From: Ashinkailepas kermadecensis
Taxonomy: Eukaryota; Arthropoda; Thecostraca; Neolepadidae
DNA length: 64,000 nt
Assembly: GCA_034440615.1 (NCBI GenBank)
Contig: JAOTOM010002287.1
Span: forward strand, 1 to 64,000
Direction: 5' to 3'
In this document: piece by piece, positions 11,632 through 22,462 of the stretch
Layout: the number at the start of each line of letters is the position of its first letter
Numbering within the stretch: the stretch's first letter is position 1
Program-made: the position numbers and the translations under genes
The notes under the pieces: generated by a model
Database searches by the model: none
What the model saw: the letters and a program-made list of their open reading frames with translations, nothing else
Told to the model about the DNA's origin: nothing

Positions 11632-12196
11632 CATGGACGCCCATCGGGGTGGATACGCTCACATGGGGGTGGATACGCTCACATGGGGGTGGATACGCTC
11701 ACATGGACGCCCATCGGGGTGGATACGCTCACATGGCGTGGACGCCCATCGGGGTGGATACGCTCACATGGGCATCGGGGTGGATACGCTCACATCGGGG
11801 TGGATACGCTCACATGGCGTGGACGCCCATCGGGGTGGATACGCTCACATGGCGTGGACGCCCATCGGGGTGGATACGCTCACATGGCGTGGACGCCCAT
11901 CGGGGTGGATACGCTCACATGGACGCCCATCGGGGTGGATACGCTCACATGGGCATCGGGGTGGATACGCTCACATGGACGCCCATCGGGGTGGATACGC
12001 TCACATGGGCATCGGGGTGGATACGCTCACATGGGCATCGGGGTGGATACGCTCACATGGGCATCGGGGTGGATACGCTCACATCGGGGTGGATACGCTC
12101 ACATGGACGCCCATCGGGGTGGATACGCTCACATGGCGTGGACGCCCATCGGGGTGGATACGCTCACATGGACGCCCATCGGGGTGGATACGCTCA
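11632..12196. repeat. variable-length minisatellite, 20 units, constant 20-bp core
   Basis: Every unit contains GGGGTGGATACGCTCACATG or its shifted form. Units come in four lengths set by an insert between cores: 20 bp (no insert), 26 bp (GGCATC type), 30 bp (GGACGCCCATC type) and 35 bp (with an extra GCGTG). In order the lengths are 30,20,20,30,35,26,20,35,35,35,30,26,30,26,26,26,20,30,35,30, summing to 565 bp. Cores are essentially identical, so the array is young. It ends 256 bp from the nAChR Cys-loop exon. Confidence 0.97.
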
Positions 12197-12452
12197 CATG
12201 GGCTTTCGAATATGAATACACGGAGCATTGATAACATTTGTTTTTTTTTAAACCTGCACACCCATCTCTATAATGGAAACGTGCAAGTCCTATGTACAAA
12301 TGCCGATGAGGATTCTCCCGTCGTGATAGAGTCCAAACCAGGAAGAGCCGCACTTTATGTAGCAATGGTGAGCATTGACATGATAGGCATAGTATAGTGA
12401 GCATACTGAGCAGAGCAATCTAATCACAGACTGCAGCAGGACATGTTCTCAC

Positions 12453-12633
12453 CTGGAATCCGTCATACGTCCAGCTGCCGAACTTCATGAAACACTGCTG
12501 TTGGTCGAACGGAAAGTAGCGGACGTCAATCTCGCAGTACGACTTAAAGATGGCGGGCGGGTTCCACACCACGCGTCCGTCCGAATTGATGACCGCCTTG
12601 GTCAATGTCGTGATGACATACTCTCCGTCAGCG
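12453..12633 (-). CDS. nAChR alpha-type subunit, internal exon (Cys-loop exon)
   Basis: Extracellular domain exon of the same receptor gene. It is 181 nt: one base completing a split codon, then 60 codons. It begins at an acceptor reading TTGTTGACAG (intron base 12634) and stops at FQ followed by the donor GTGAGA (intron base 12452). Visible landmarks are [14 protein letters not shown] (loop E/beta-strand region), the 13-residue Cys-loop between Cys33 and Cys47 with the invariant FPFD core, and GSWTYDG, whose Trp is the loop B aromatic of the agonist site. The open frame continues into the upstream intron but loses family similarity exactly at the acceptor. Upstream exons (signal peptide, loop D, WxPD block) were not found to the right within the window, so the preceding intron is long or the exons are too diverged to spot by eye. 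The exon lies between two minisatellites. Confidence 0.95.
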
Positions 12634-12856
12634 CTGTCAACAAGGCCCACAGGTGACAGGGTCAGCTTGATAATGAGCATTCGTGGCAGGTTGGAATGTG
12701 ACTTGATACTATGCCAGGTAAGACAAGTCTCACCACGTTGTTCATCGGCTCCTCGGGATACACCACACAAAATTCGGGATGTCGGTATCAATGATTTGAC
12801 AGCACAGGAATTAGCCCACTTCGGCAGACGATAGTCATTAGCCACAACCGCTTGTA

Positions 12857-13154
12857 GACCGTCTCTCGACCGTCTCTCAAACGTCCCTCGACCGTCTCTC
12901 AAGCGTCTCTAAGCCGTCTCTCGACCGTCTCTCAACCGTCACTCGACCGTCTCACAACTGTCTCTCAACTGTCTCTCGACCGTCTCTCGACCGTCTCTCG
13001 ACCGTCTCTCGACCGTCTCTCAACCGTCTCTCAACTGTCTCTAAGCTGTCTCTCGACCGTCTCTCAACCGTCTCTCAACCGTCTCTCACCGCCTTTCAAC
13101 CGTCTCTCAACCGTCTATCAGCTGTCTCTCCACCGTCTCGCGACCTTCTCTCCG
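12857..13154. repeat. 11-bp tandem repeat (GACCGTCTCTC)
   Basis: About 27 units with frequent C/A and C/T variants. It begins roughly 220 bp upstream (in gene terms) of the Cys-loop exon acceptor, so it lies in the preceding nAChR intron. Confidence 0.95.
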
Positions 13155-13318
13155 GTCAGATCCTCTACAGACTTGTATCGAAATAGTACACAATGAACTT
13201 GTGCTATTACAACCTCGCGTTAATATTATAAAACAACAGGGCAGAAAAGGTCAAAATCACAGAACATTAAAGCCAGTGATCATGCATGTCATACTAAAAA
13301 TACAAGGCGAACAGCAAA

Positions 13319-13525
13319 TCAGTCCGGCAGGGGCGGCACGTCAGACAGGTACCGCCGCGGGTGGCGACCGAAGACCGGCACGGGAAGCCGTATCAGCTCG
13401 GGTGGCAATGAGTTGCACAACAGTGGTGCTCTGCAGCTAAATCGCCTCTTCTCCATCTCAGTGTGGGACCGGGGGACGTGCAGGTGATGTGCCTGACGGG
13501 TGGTTCGGTCATGAATCTCCGTCAT
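13319..13525 (-). pseudogene. LINE reverse transcriptase C-terminal fragment
   Basis: The minus frame contains HLHVPRSHTEMEKRRFSC then LLCNSLPPEL. This matches the end-of-ORF2 pattern R-(G/K)RR-F-S-x-R-A-P-x-L-W-N-S-L-P of Jockey/CR1-type LINEs, with Trp changed to Cys. The fragment differs from the two larger LINE copies here, so it is another family. It is heavily 5'-truncated, and the 3' UTR probably runs left to about 13190. A G-run at 13547-13560 sits just upstream. Confidence 0.6.
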
Positions 13526-14690
13526 GGTGGTGATTCACACCCCGTCTCGGGGGGGGGGGGGAGCTGATAAAGACTCTCCTCTAATGTACACATTTAGCGG
13601 TTCATGAACGCCAAACGGGAGCATTGGAAAACTATCGACGAGTAGGGCCCGCAAATGGCCTCATTGTTTATTTTATAATAATTTGGAGACTAAAAATGGC
13701 GTTCTATTCCGAAACAATTGACTCTTTCAACACAATTTATATATTCATTTCTAGTAAGGACACAGGTGCAAATGCATGCCATTTCAGAGCTCATCACACA
13801 GCGAAGCGTACAAAAAATAGTCACATTGGTCCATCATGGGCCAAAATTAGCAGTGATCTTAGGCCACTGATCTGACCGTAAATACAAGTCCACGACATAA
13901 GTAACGTAAGCACTGCTAAATTGTAATCATGTGGCAATCTTAAATTTGTTATAGGACAGTGACCAAGGATGACCATGACTTTGAATATGATTCATAGTTT
14001 TGGTTTCATTCAGTAATTTAGGTCATACAATTCAAATTTGGCCATGACAACTCGAAATCAGTCATAAAAGCAGGAGTGTCTGTGCATGTTTTGCCCACTT
14101 AACGCATTATATTTTGATATGGCCTCGGGTCACTCGTATGAAATCAATAAAATTGGAAAAGTAATTTCTCCTCGAATGTCTGCAGCGCTTATCAATGGAA
14201 AATCCGGTTAGAAGAACATGCATATTACAAAAATAGGACAGCTGGTCCAAAATTGGCCGTGGCTTCAGGTCACTGATCTAACAACAAACAACAATCCGAG
14301 ATATCCGTTTTGTAGGCATTGCCCAATTGTTGGCACGTACTAAGTTTTATTTCAATATATCTTCCATGTAGATGAGTTATTGACCCCGAAATGTTTGGAG
14401 GTAATCCTCTTCGACCTGAGCTAGGTCAATAACCTAACATGACCCAAGGTTAAAACTTACGCATCATACGCACAAAAAGATGAAAGAAAAGGTACTGAAA
14501 GTTTCGCGGCGCTGCGTGCCGTCGGGTTTGCTCTGTCACGGAAATAACGTACGGGGTATAAACCTCCCCCCCCAGGGTTAATGCAAACCAATACGGAACA
14601 TGTTAAGTGACGCTTGACGTTTGCATAGACTGAACGATATCTTGGGTTTATGTATTCACCTCTGCAAAGTCCATACTTCAACCAGGTCCT
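13526..14690. other. no gene; diverged interspersed repeat likely
   Basis: AT-rich sequence with scattered TGACC/GGTCA words (13960-14470) of the kind found in old interspersed repeats. A C-run lies at 14565-14572. No domain seen. Confidence 0.4.
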
Positions 14691-14960
14691 GTAAATTTAC
14701 CCAGCCACCATTGCCAGCCACTAAGAAGGGTAGAGCTCCAAAGAAAGCAGGACACTGGTTAGCGCAGTGGACTAAGGAGGGCAGCTCACTAGAGGGAGCG
14801 GGCACTTAGGACAGGGCGGTAGATGGGCTGAACGCTAAGGAGAACGGGGCCCTAGTCAGGGCAACAAGTACTGTATGGCATCATAATGAGATCAGTGCAC
14901 TGATAAGGGCAGCGTTCTAGGCGGGCTATGGCGCCCAGAAAGGCAAGATACTCGATATAA
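14690..14960. repeat. degenerate GGCAGGACACTAAG-type minisatellite, patch 1
   Basis: Loose repeats of AGGGCAG, ACACTAAG and related words at about 17-25 bp spacing. The same vocabulary recurs at 16140-16370, 21225-21290, 21785-22010 and 22463-22815. Confidence 0.55.
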
Positions 14961-16139
14961 TATGATCTCGAGTTAAAACTAATTGTTGTACGGGACCTTG
15001 AATCGCCTTATCTTACCAACTGCTCCTCGTTGCCGTCTCCCAGGAGGGCACGGAAGGGCATCAAAGGCAGTAAGTCTCCCAGAATGGTCCTCAAAAGTGT
15101 AGAAAAGGTTTTTCACCCCCCTCACTTATGGGGTAAACCTTCTTTTTCGGCTCGTAGAATAGTCTAGGGTACCTCAGCGTTTGCGATATTTAAGACCCCG
15201 GTTATGTTTTCAATAATGGCTCTGACTTCCATCTCAGAGCTCTGATCTGCACACCTCTTGACACGCACTTCCAAAGCCAGCTCTTCTATATTGTGCAAAT
15301 TAGTCAACAGATAAATGGCCACGAAGATTAGACATTAATGGTGATTCGATCAGCTTGACAGACAGACAACAGTTTCACCTTCGATCTACATCTCAACAGA
15401 CGTAGCGACTCTCAGGCAGAATCCCGACGTACCTCGGTACCTTAATATGGTGAGCCAGGGCGGGTTAGGCGGCGGGCCAGCCCGGCCAGGCCGCCCGCGA
15501 GTGGCATCCGTCCGCGACGTACGTTCGTCGACAAGAGAGTGAGAGCGTCTCCTCCGGCTGAGGCTCTAAGTAGCCACAGGCAACGACAACGCCCGTACCA
15601 CGTGATCAGCTCGCAATACGTGATAGTCACCTGACTGATGGCGCCACAGACCAGTGGGGTTACTCATCCCCGCTAGAGAACAAAGGCTCGCTCTGAACAC
15701 CGCGCACCGTACTGCAGGCGGGCGCGCTGTCTCTCTGACATCAGACATCAGAGACACCTCTGATCTCAGCACAACGGTCCCTCCGTGGGAAACGGTGCTG
15801 TCTCAACACTTTCGTCCAGGCCCGCGTCGGCCTGGCGTCGACACGTGAGCAGCCTAGTCAGGTTGTAGTCGTCTCGGTGGCTCAGTTATCGGCCGTAAGT
15901 CATAACATGCATTAAGACGCGTCCAGTCGGCCGTCGACAGTGGTGGCATGATTCACGCGTCACCCGGCGTTATACAACGGCGCATTCTCGAACGAGTGCC
16001 GAACGGTATAGTTACATCTAACATTGTTACAACCGCACCAGTCGAACTGTGGGGAGGGAGCCGAATTTATGGGATTAAGACGCTCCAAAAACCAACTTTG
16101 TTACAAAAGTATAGAGCCCTAAAGGAGCAGGTAGCTCAG
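14961..16139. other. no gene recognised
   Basis: Mixed sequence with a CpG-richer part at 15450-15850. None of the short open frames resembles a known family. Confidence 0.45.
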
Positions 16140-16370
16140 CATAACCTTTAGGAGAGCCCTAAAATACATTCGGAGCTTGGAAAGGCACTCAAGAAGGCAG
16201 GACACTAAAGGTGGCAGAACACTAAGACAAGCAGTGCACTCAGGAGGACAGGACACGTTGTAGGGCAATGCACCAAGTAGCTGGAAGGGTACCCAGGACA
16301 GAACACTAAGAGGAGCAGGTCACTTTTGTGAGTACGGCACTAAGAGAGGCACTATAGGGCACTGAGGATG
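16140..16370. repeat. degenerate GGCAGGACACTAAG-type minisatellite, patch 2
   Basis: Repeated CACTAAG, GGCAGGACAC and GAGCAGGTCAC words, same family as at 14690-14960. Confidence 0.55.
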
Positions 16371-18740
16371 GTGCCCTCTCCACGCTCCAACCATATCTAT
16401 TATGGTATCGTAAGTCCAAAACTGTTCGGAGAAAAGTGGAGCGATCAATTTTTCAAGCATATTCTGTATAGTTAGCCCCACAAGTTCCGAGTTTCTTTAG
16501 TTTCTTTTCTTTCTCGCTGCATAACACTAAGCTCCCGAATCCCCTGCATAGAAGATGATCCGTGCCAATAGCATTAGTACGGAACTAAAAATAGTCATAT
16601 TTTATGTTATGTGTGTTTCTGTGCCCAGAGACGTCTATAGAACAGTCTTCCTGCACCCTTACCCCGTTCCTCTCCGGCTGTTCCATGCATTCATCAGTGT
16701 GCAGGTTTTTCTTTGTGTAGTTCAGTGTACGGGCGGAGGCACCAATCGTGGGTGGGGTTGAAACCACTAATGTTTGCTGGACCTTGACCACTGCTTCTGG
16801 TGGAGAAAACAAGAATGCAACTTGCAAAAGTTGAGGAATCGTGAACATCTGGAATTAAGTGGCCCAAGGTACGGAGTTTTTCATTCGATGGGCGATGCAG
16901 GGAACCCATTCTAAAGCTGTGCTCCTGAGCTGGTAAGATATCTCCATTCGTGACTTAGTGGATGGCGTATTGTACTATTTTGTATGTCACATACCGAGTG
17001 TGGATAATGCAAAAGGACGTATTACGCCTATGCAGACTTGTTTCGTTCACAAAGACGGAGACAGAGATAGAGCACACAGAGCAATACTCCAACATTTGAA
17101 CAATGAATGGCTGCTCCTACGGCCTAACGTGACCATCCGCCACTGTTGTCGACCACCTCTTGCATTCGTCTGGGAACGGAGCCCTTCAGGTGCTTGCAAT
17201 GCATATGAGTCAGCTGGTTTCAAATAGCTCGAATTCGTTCCTAGAGTTCGTCGCTGGTTACATGAGATGCTCTCAACTCCGGTATTAGGGTGTTGATCAT
17301 GCGCTTTCCGAAACAGAACGTTTTATTCATCACAATTGCGCTCCGAAAATGTTGTTTTCTACGCCGGGTAGAATACCAACTGAATGAGTGCCGGAGTAAA
17401 TGAGATAATGAGAAAAAGACAAAGCAAAGCACAATATGGTGGACGGCGAAAGGCAAATGCACCTGCACACTACAAATTACGGATTGTGACCATCCAGGAG
17501 TTGCGTGAATTAACGCACGAGTAATACAAATTAACAGATGGGACGTCTGTATTTTGCTTTTTTGCTCACAATGCTAAGATACAAATTTAGGTTCCGTGAC
17601 ATTATGTTGTTTTATGACTGCGCATGCAACAGTATGATGTTGTATTTTCTCAGTGGAAATGAATTCGCTATGAGTCGCTCGAAATCACATGAAGTACGTG
17701 AACTCGTGGTACGCTGTTATAAAACTTAGAAAGTTGCACTATGACTCATTTTGTGATGGTTGGATTTTTCCATTCCACTTCGAAACAGCTCAGTAGCTGT
17801 GTGAAAGGAATGTAAAGTACAAAAGTAATTACATGGCAAGCGGAAGCGCCAATACGATGAACCTTCAGAGCCACAGATTGCTTCTGAGAAGTGTTGCAGG
17901 TAGTGCGCAAGTTAAATTCAGCATCAATCTAAAAGATGTTCGTAAAATGTTCAAATAGGATAGGCATGCCATGGAATGTAAAAGAGCACAAAAGGTATGA
18001 TCTTACCACGGAAAGTCAATTATACAGGGTGGCTTGAGCGCTGTTAGGAAACACTCTTGTCTTTGAATTTCGTGATCCTACATCCATTCGCTATGGATCA
18101 AATGAGGCCAATTATCATACACTGTCATTTGTTCGTGCGTTTTGGCGCCATTGGTATAACGGTGCTATTGGTGGAACCACTAAAGCTAGAGATGTGAAAC
18201 GTGGTTTTCTCTACGACAGGTTCACCAGACATGTTGTGTCAATATTTTGATGGCCAGGTGAGCCTAGATTAGATAAAATGACGTCACAGAAACATGTGCC
18301 TGGAGGATGATGGGATTCTTGTAATGTTAACGATTATGTCATCCATGTATGGTCGGCATTGATAATGAGTTCATTTGTGCTGCATTTGCACATGATCTGT
18401 TCAAAGTATCTGAGTTATGTCGATAGACCATGGTCATAACTACTACTACTACTAGTACATAAACTACTAATTCGATGGAATCTATCACTCATATAGCAAT
18501 CTAGGTAGCGAACATGTCAACTAACAATGATAGATGGAATTATTTATGCTGCATTATCCTACTGTATTTGTTATTTTTATCAAAACCTTGTATCACATTC
18601 TACGCACAGCACATGACCGCATTTGACCTCTCGTTCCCTCACGTGACCCAGCGTGATCTTTTGCTCAGAATGTTCTAAGTTGAGCTTTTGAGGAATTCAA
18701 TATCATTCAGTAGTACATCATAGAAAAGGCAGCCGTTTTA
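16371..18740. other. no gene recognised
   Basis: 2.4 kb of AT-leaning sequence with only short open frames. A brief (ACT)n lies at about 18440-18456. Nothing could be assigned. Confidence 0.45.
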
Positions 18741-19531
18741 ATCGTTTTTCACGGTAGGGTCTGGTGCTGGAAAACGGCTGAAAGTGACGATACGCCGCTA
18801 CCTGCATTACCCGGTGCCATGTACCGGCTACACTTTTTCCGTTGGCTATTGGCACCTGCCGTGAGCCAGTGGTGGGCCATTGCGACGAGAGTGGCAAGTG
18901 TCGTGACCTTTAACAGGTTCCGCTTCGCATCCCATCAACGTACCTGTCAGGCCCCATTTTAGATGAAAAGTGGTAGGCACGCAATGCCTCAAATGTTGTT
19001 ATTCCAACGATACATTTGGATTTTCCCCATCGAAGATATTTTTCCTACAATGAAGGCTGCCCTGAAGCATTAACAAACATCATCTTCGACCTCCTCAGCC
19101 GGCTTATTACATTGATGGATGACCGGGTTTGGTGGAGCCAACTTCACCGGTTGAAAATGTTTCATGCGCACGTGTTGCCACGCCAGTCAAGCTATCGTGG
19201 GAAGGATTTTATAGGTGAATGTAGCTTATGGTGTATGCAGGGAAATACAGCTGGGTTGTTGCGCGTATGGAAATGGAGTTTGGAGAAGGCAGGGTAGGTG
19301 AGACTTCAAATGAGGTTTGCTTAGGTCAGGTCAGGTCGTGTTAGGTTAGGTTAGGCTTGGTGAGATTTTGAGGTTTGGTGAGGTTTAGTGATGTTGGATT
19401 AGGCTAGGTTAGTGCAGATTAGCCAAATTCGGGTTAACTCAGTTCAAACCCGCTTGGAAGTGTAGTGGCCTGGATCAATTTTGAACACGCGAACATTCTG
19501 GCGTGCTGGTGTGCATCTAATAATATAAATA
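18741..19531 (+). repeat. dispersed repeat R1, copy A (interrupted)
   Basis: The piece at 18741-18790 (GGGTCTGGTGCTGGAAAACG) and the piece at 19395-19531 (GGATTAGGCTAGGTTAGTGC onward) match two consecutive parts of copy B at 19951-20150. About 600 bp lies between the two pieces here. That interruption includes a 93-codon open frame (19016-19297) that I cannot assign and a TTAGGT-rich stretch at 19318-19400. Confidence 0.65.
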
Positions 19532-19870
19532 GGTGCATCCCGGTGCAGCATTCACCAGGCGCACTTGCGCTGGTGCCATCTAGCGACAATAGTTAACTAG
19601 GTGCATCCCGGTGCAGCATTCAACAGGCGCGCTTGTACCAGTGCCATCTAGCGATTATAGCTCAAATTGGTGCTCTCCGGTGCAGCATACAACAGGCGCA
19701 CTTGCGCTGGTGCCATCTAGCGACAATAGTTAACTAGGTGCATCCCGGTGCAGCATTCAACAGGCGCGCTTGTACCAGTGCCATCTAGCGATTATAGCAC
19801 AAATAGGTGCTCTCCGGTGCAGCATACAACAGGCGCACTTCTACTCGTGCCACGTAACGTTTATAGTTGT
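19532..19870 (+). repeat. 68/69-bp tandem repeat with dimeric (137-bp) higher order
   Basis: Units start at 19532, 19600, 19669, 19737 and 19806 with GGTGCATCCCGGTGCAGCAT or GGTGCTCTCCGG. Spacings alternate 68/69, and alternate units share variants (GACAATAGTTAACTA against GATTATAGC), giving a 137-bp higher-order unit. The array sits where R1 copy B has only a short stretch. Confidence 0.9.
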
Positions 19871-19950
19871 ATGTCGCGACTAACGTAGCGTCCAGCGTAT
19901 ATGTTGCGAAGTCCTTTGTCTGCATCTATGTTTTCTGCCGCCTGTTTTCG

Positions 19951-20150
19951 TCGTGTTTCACGATTGGGTCTGGTGCTGGAAAACGGCTAAAAGTGACGTT
20001 AGATTAGGTTAGGCTAGTGTAGATTAGCAATTTTGGGTCAACTCTGTTGAAACCCGATTGGGAGGGTAATCGCTTTGATCTATTTTGAACACACTAACAT
20101 GGAATTGGGGTTTGTGTGCATCTACTATATCATCATTGTATTTCGCAACT
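19951..20150 (+). repeat. dispersed repeat R1, copy B (uninterrupted)
   Basis: Matches copy A through TTTCACGATTGGGTCTGGTG, AAACGGCTAAAAGTGACG, GATTAGGTTAGGCTAG, a TTGAAACCCG-like block and GTGTGCATCTA, then TTTCGCAACTAA. In copy A the last two motifs are separated by the 68/69-bp array. No coding capacity. Confidence 0.65.
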
Positions 20151-20399
20151 AAGGGGACATAATGCGGTGCACCTGAGACCCAAACATACTGTGCCTGACC
20201 TGACCTGTGACATCATCAGTGCCATCCAGGTTGACACAATTTAGTGTCCTGGCACAGAGATGCAGCCAAGGGGGCGGTCTCCCCTCCATCAACTCTCATG
20301 GGCCCATAGCCCGGCGCTAAGGGTTGCGCCAAGGGCATGTATGTAGTTATTTACGGGATTGCGATGGTAGATATAAGGCGAACAACACTCTTGGTGGCT

Positions 20400-20790
20400 G
20401 CTGTCGGGCCGCTAAGAAAGTCTATGAACTCTTACGAACGTTTGTGGCCTTTTACGAAGTTTACGGGTACTTATAGGCGTGTACGAACTGTTACGACCAC
20501 CTACGAGTCCTTATGAACGTCTGCGGGTTCCTACGAACGTCTACCGGCCCTTACGAGCATCTGCGGGTCCTAGCGAATGTCTACGGGTCCATACGTCTAC
20601 GGACCCTTACGACCATCTGCAGGTCCTTGCGAAATTATACGGGTCCTTACAAACGTCTACGGATGCCTATTATTTGTGCATGGACGCTTACGAGCGGGTA
20701 CGTATCCTTACGAATGCGTACAGGTCATTACGAGAGTTTATGTGTCTTTGCAAGCGTTTACTTACGCCTTACAGAAGACTGGATCGACTT
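20400..20790. repeat. degenerate ~19-bp tandem repeat (TTACGAACGTCTACGGG)
   Basis: About 20 strongly diverged units of the TACGARCGTCTACGGGTCCT type. All three plus frames stay open for 80-109 codons as a by-product. Old compared with most arrays here. Confidence 0.8.
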
Positions 20791-21784
20791 TTTCCAGTAG
20801 AGGCTTGACATCCTGTATCTAGATGCATATTTAGGTAGTCTGCATTTCTGGTCTATAACAGTGCCATGCTTATTTACAATTGGAGAAGGGAGGGGATCCA
20901 ATAATCTGGGGCCCTAATGGGAATAAAAAGCATCACTTTTCTAAGGGACCAACATATCTTGTATTCGAAATGAAGTGGCCGACATCCAAGGAATTGAAGA
21001 AAAAAATTGTGGGGATAGTCCGGGGCCCCTCCATTGACAATTTGTGGATACGTCCCTGTCCTGGCCACAGTTTGAACTTTACCTTTTAACTGGTAACTTG
21101 TTTGAATTGCCTTCTAAAAATAAAGGCTGCCACAGAAAGTTGGTGAGGCAGTGCCACATCAACTTTGAAGTTGATGTGACCATGGCCATACCACCTGCCA
21201 TACTGTATTCTCCACCCATGAAAGAGGGCAGGACACCAAGGAGAGCTGGCACTTAGGACAGGGTAATAAGTATGGTAGGGTCAGGCTTGGACAATGGCAA
21301 TCAGCCGCTGGAGTGTCTTTAGTTACATATGTATCGTTACACGAAGGTGATCGATATCAGTTTTTGTATCTGTGCGCGCAACACGTTAACCATTTACAGC
21401 GCATAATTGTTGTGACAATATAAATAATTGTTTTCGTGAAGCGCAACTCCATATAACACATTACACATCTGTATATATATTACATATCAAATATATCTCA
21501 AGGGAGCCTGGCTGGCGCGACAGCATTTGCGCCTATACAATTTTCAACCGGTAAATTTTGCTGAAGCGAACTCGGCGATTGATCGATGGATTTCGTAGCC
21601 GCTTCGGTGAAAACTATTTAGCTATTGTAACAAAAATGCTGTGCTCTAATCGGCTAAATTGGCGCAAGCACAGATAAGAAACCAATATCGATCACGATCG
21701 CCAAACGCGTCAACTATTTAGCTAAATGACACCCCAGCAGCTGAAGCTATTGTCCAACCTGACTCGATAGGCTTTAGGTATGGC
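20791..21784. other. no gene recognised
   Basis: Holds a perfect inverted repeat at 21155-21178 and a small patch of the CACTAAG/GGCAGGACAC vocabulary at 21225-21290. Otherwise featureless. Confidence 0.45.
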
Positions 21785-22010
21785 AACCTAAAGAGGACAA
21801 GGCACTAAATAGGGCACTCTTAAAGCGTGGGGTACTCAGAATGGCAGGACATAAAATGGAGTAGAGCACTTAGGTGGGAAGATCAATCAGAAGAGCATGG
21901 CACTGTGGAGAACATGGCACTAAGCAGGGTAGATCAATCAGGAAAGGAGAGCAGTGTACCCAGGGAAAGAGGGCAGGACACTAACCAGGGCATGGCTGTG
22001 GGAAAAACAG
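21785..22010. repeat. degenerate GGCAGGACACTAAG-type minisatellite, patch 3
   Basis: Repeated GGGCACTCTTAAAG, GGCAGGACATAAAA, GCACTAAGCAGGG and GGCAGGACACTAACC words. Ends at the SINE at 22019. Confidence 0.6.
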
Positions 22011-22018
22011 GGCGCCAC

Positions 22019-22462
22019 GTTTTTTATATAGGAAATTTGGTCCGAATTCTTGTTTGGGTGCCTTTATGGACCAGATTCCTATCATTAAGAAGAGATTGTT
22101 GCGTGGACCATGGTCCCACCACCGATCCATGAATTCCTGTTCAACGGCAGACTATTCACCGAGAGCTTAACATGCCGTCAACGGCAGACTATTCACCGAG
22201 AGCTTAACATGCCGTCAACGGCAGACTATTCACCGAGAGCTTAACATGCCGTCAACGGCAGACTATTCACCGAGAGCTTAACATGCCGTCAACGCACCGA
22301 CACGGCCGGTGCGTTCGTCCCCGGTCTTATCGGGCTAGTTGCCAGCTGACCCACAAAGCCAGGGACTAAATGCGAGCGCGTGAAGCGACTCGAACCTGTT
22401 TTCTCAGGACAGGAAAGACCAATACAGGTCAGCGATCTAACCAACTGAGCTACCGAGGCTGC
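22019..22462 (-). mobile_element. long tRNA-derived SINE (family B), minus copy with internal array
   Basis: On the minus strand the head reads GGTAGCTCAGTTGGTTAGA (A box, complement of 22437-22455) and GGTTCGAGTCGC (B box, complement of 22385-22396). The body continues with GGCAACTAGCCCGATAAG, GGCCGTGTCGGTGCGTTGA, the tandem segment described separately, GGTCCACGCAACAA, GGTCCATAAAGG and AAATTTCC. The same order, with one copy of the tandem segment, is found at 36599-36933. RNA polymerase III would be the expected transcriber. A clear target duplication was not seen. Confidence 0.85.
22141..22294. repeat. 37-bp tandem repeat inside the SINE, about 4 copies
   Basis: Units start at 22141, 22178, 22215 and 22252 and are virtually identical. 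The reverse complement reads AAGCTCTCGGTGAATAG then TCTGCCGTTGA, matching AAGCTTTCGGTCGAAAT then TCTGCCGTTGA in the single-copy SINE at 36789-36817. Confidence 0.93.

Larger units (their letters stand above)
2272..12452 (-). other. nAChR intron, 10181 bp
   Basis: Inferred intron between the two receptor exons. Both splice sites are canonical (GTGAGA at 12452 downward, TTTCAG ending at 2272), and the reading frame is phase 0 across it. The polypyrimidine tract before the left acceptor is weak and GC-rich. The intron carries an antisense LINE (4807-8896), degenerate repeats at 9.7-11.3 kb and the 20-unit minisatellite at 11632-12196. Confidence 0.88.

Noticed and set aside
11632..12196. Repeat-spacer alternation resembling CRISPR
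   Set aside because: The inserts between cores are nested versions of one sequence, not unique spacers.
12857..13154. CRISPR-like regular repeats
   Set aside because: Units are contiguous with no unique spacers, and the context is a eukaryotic intron.
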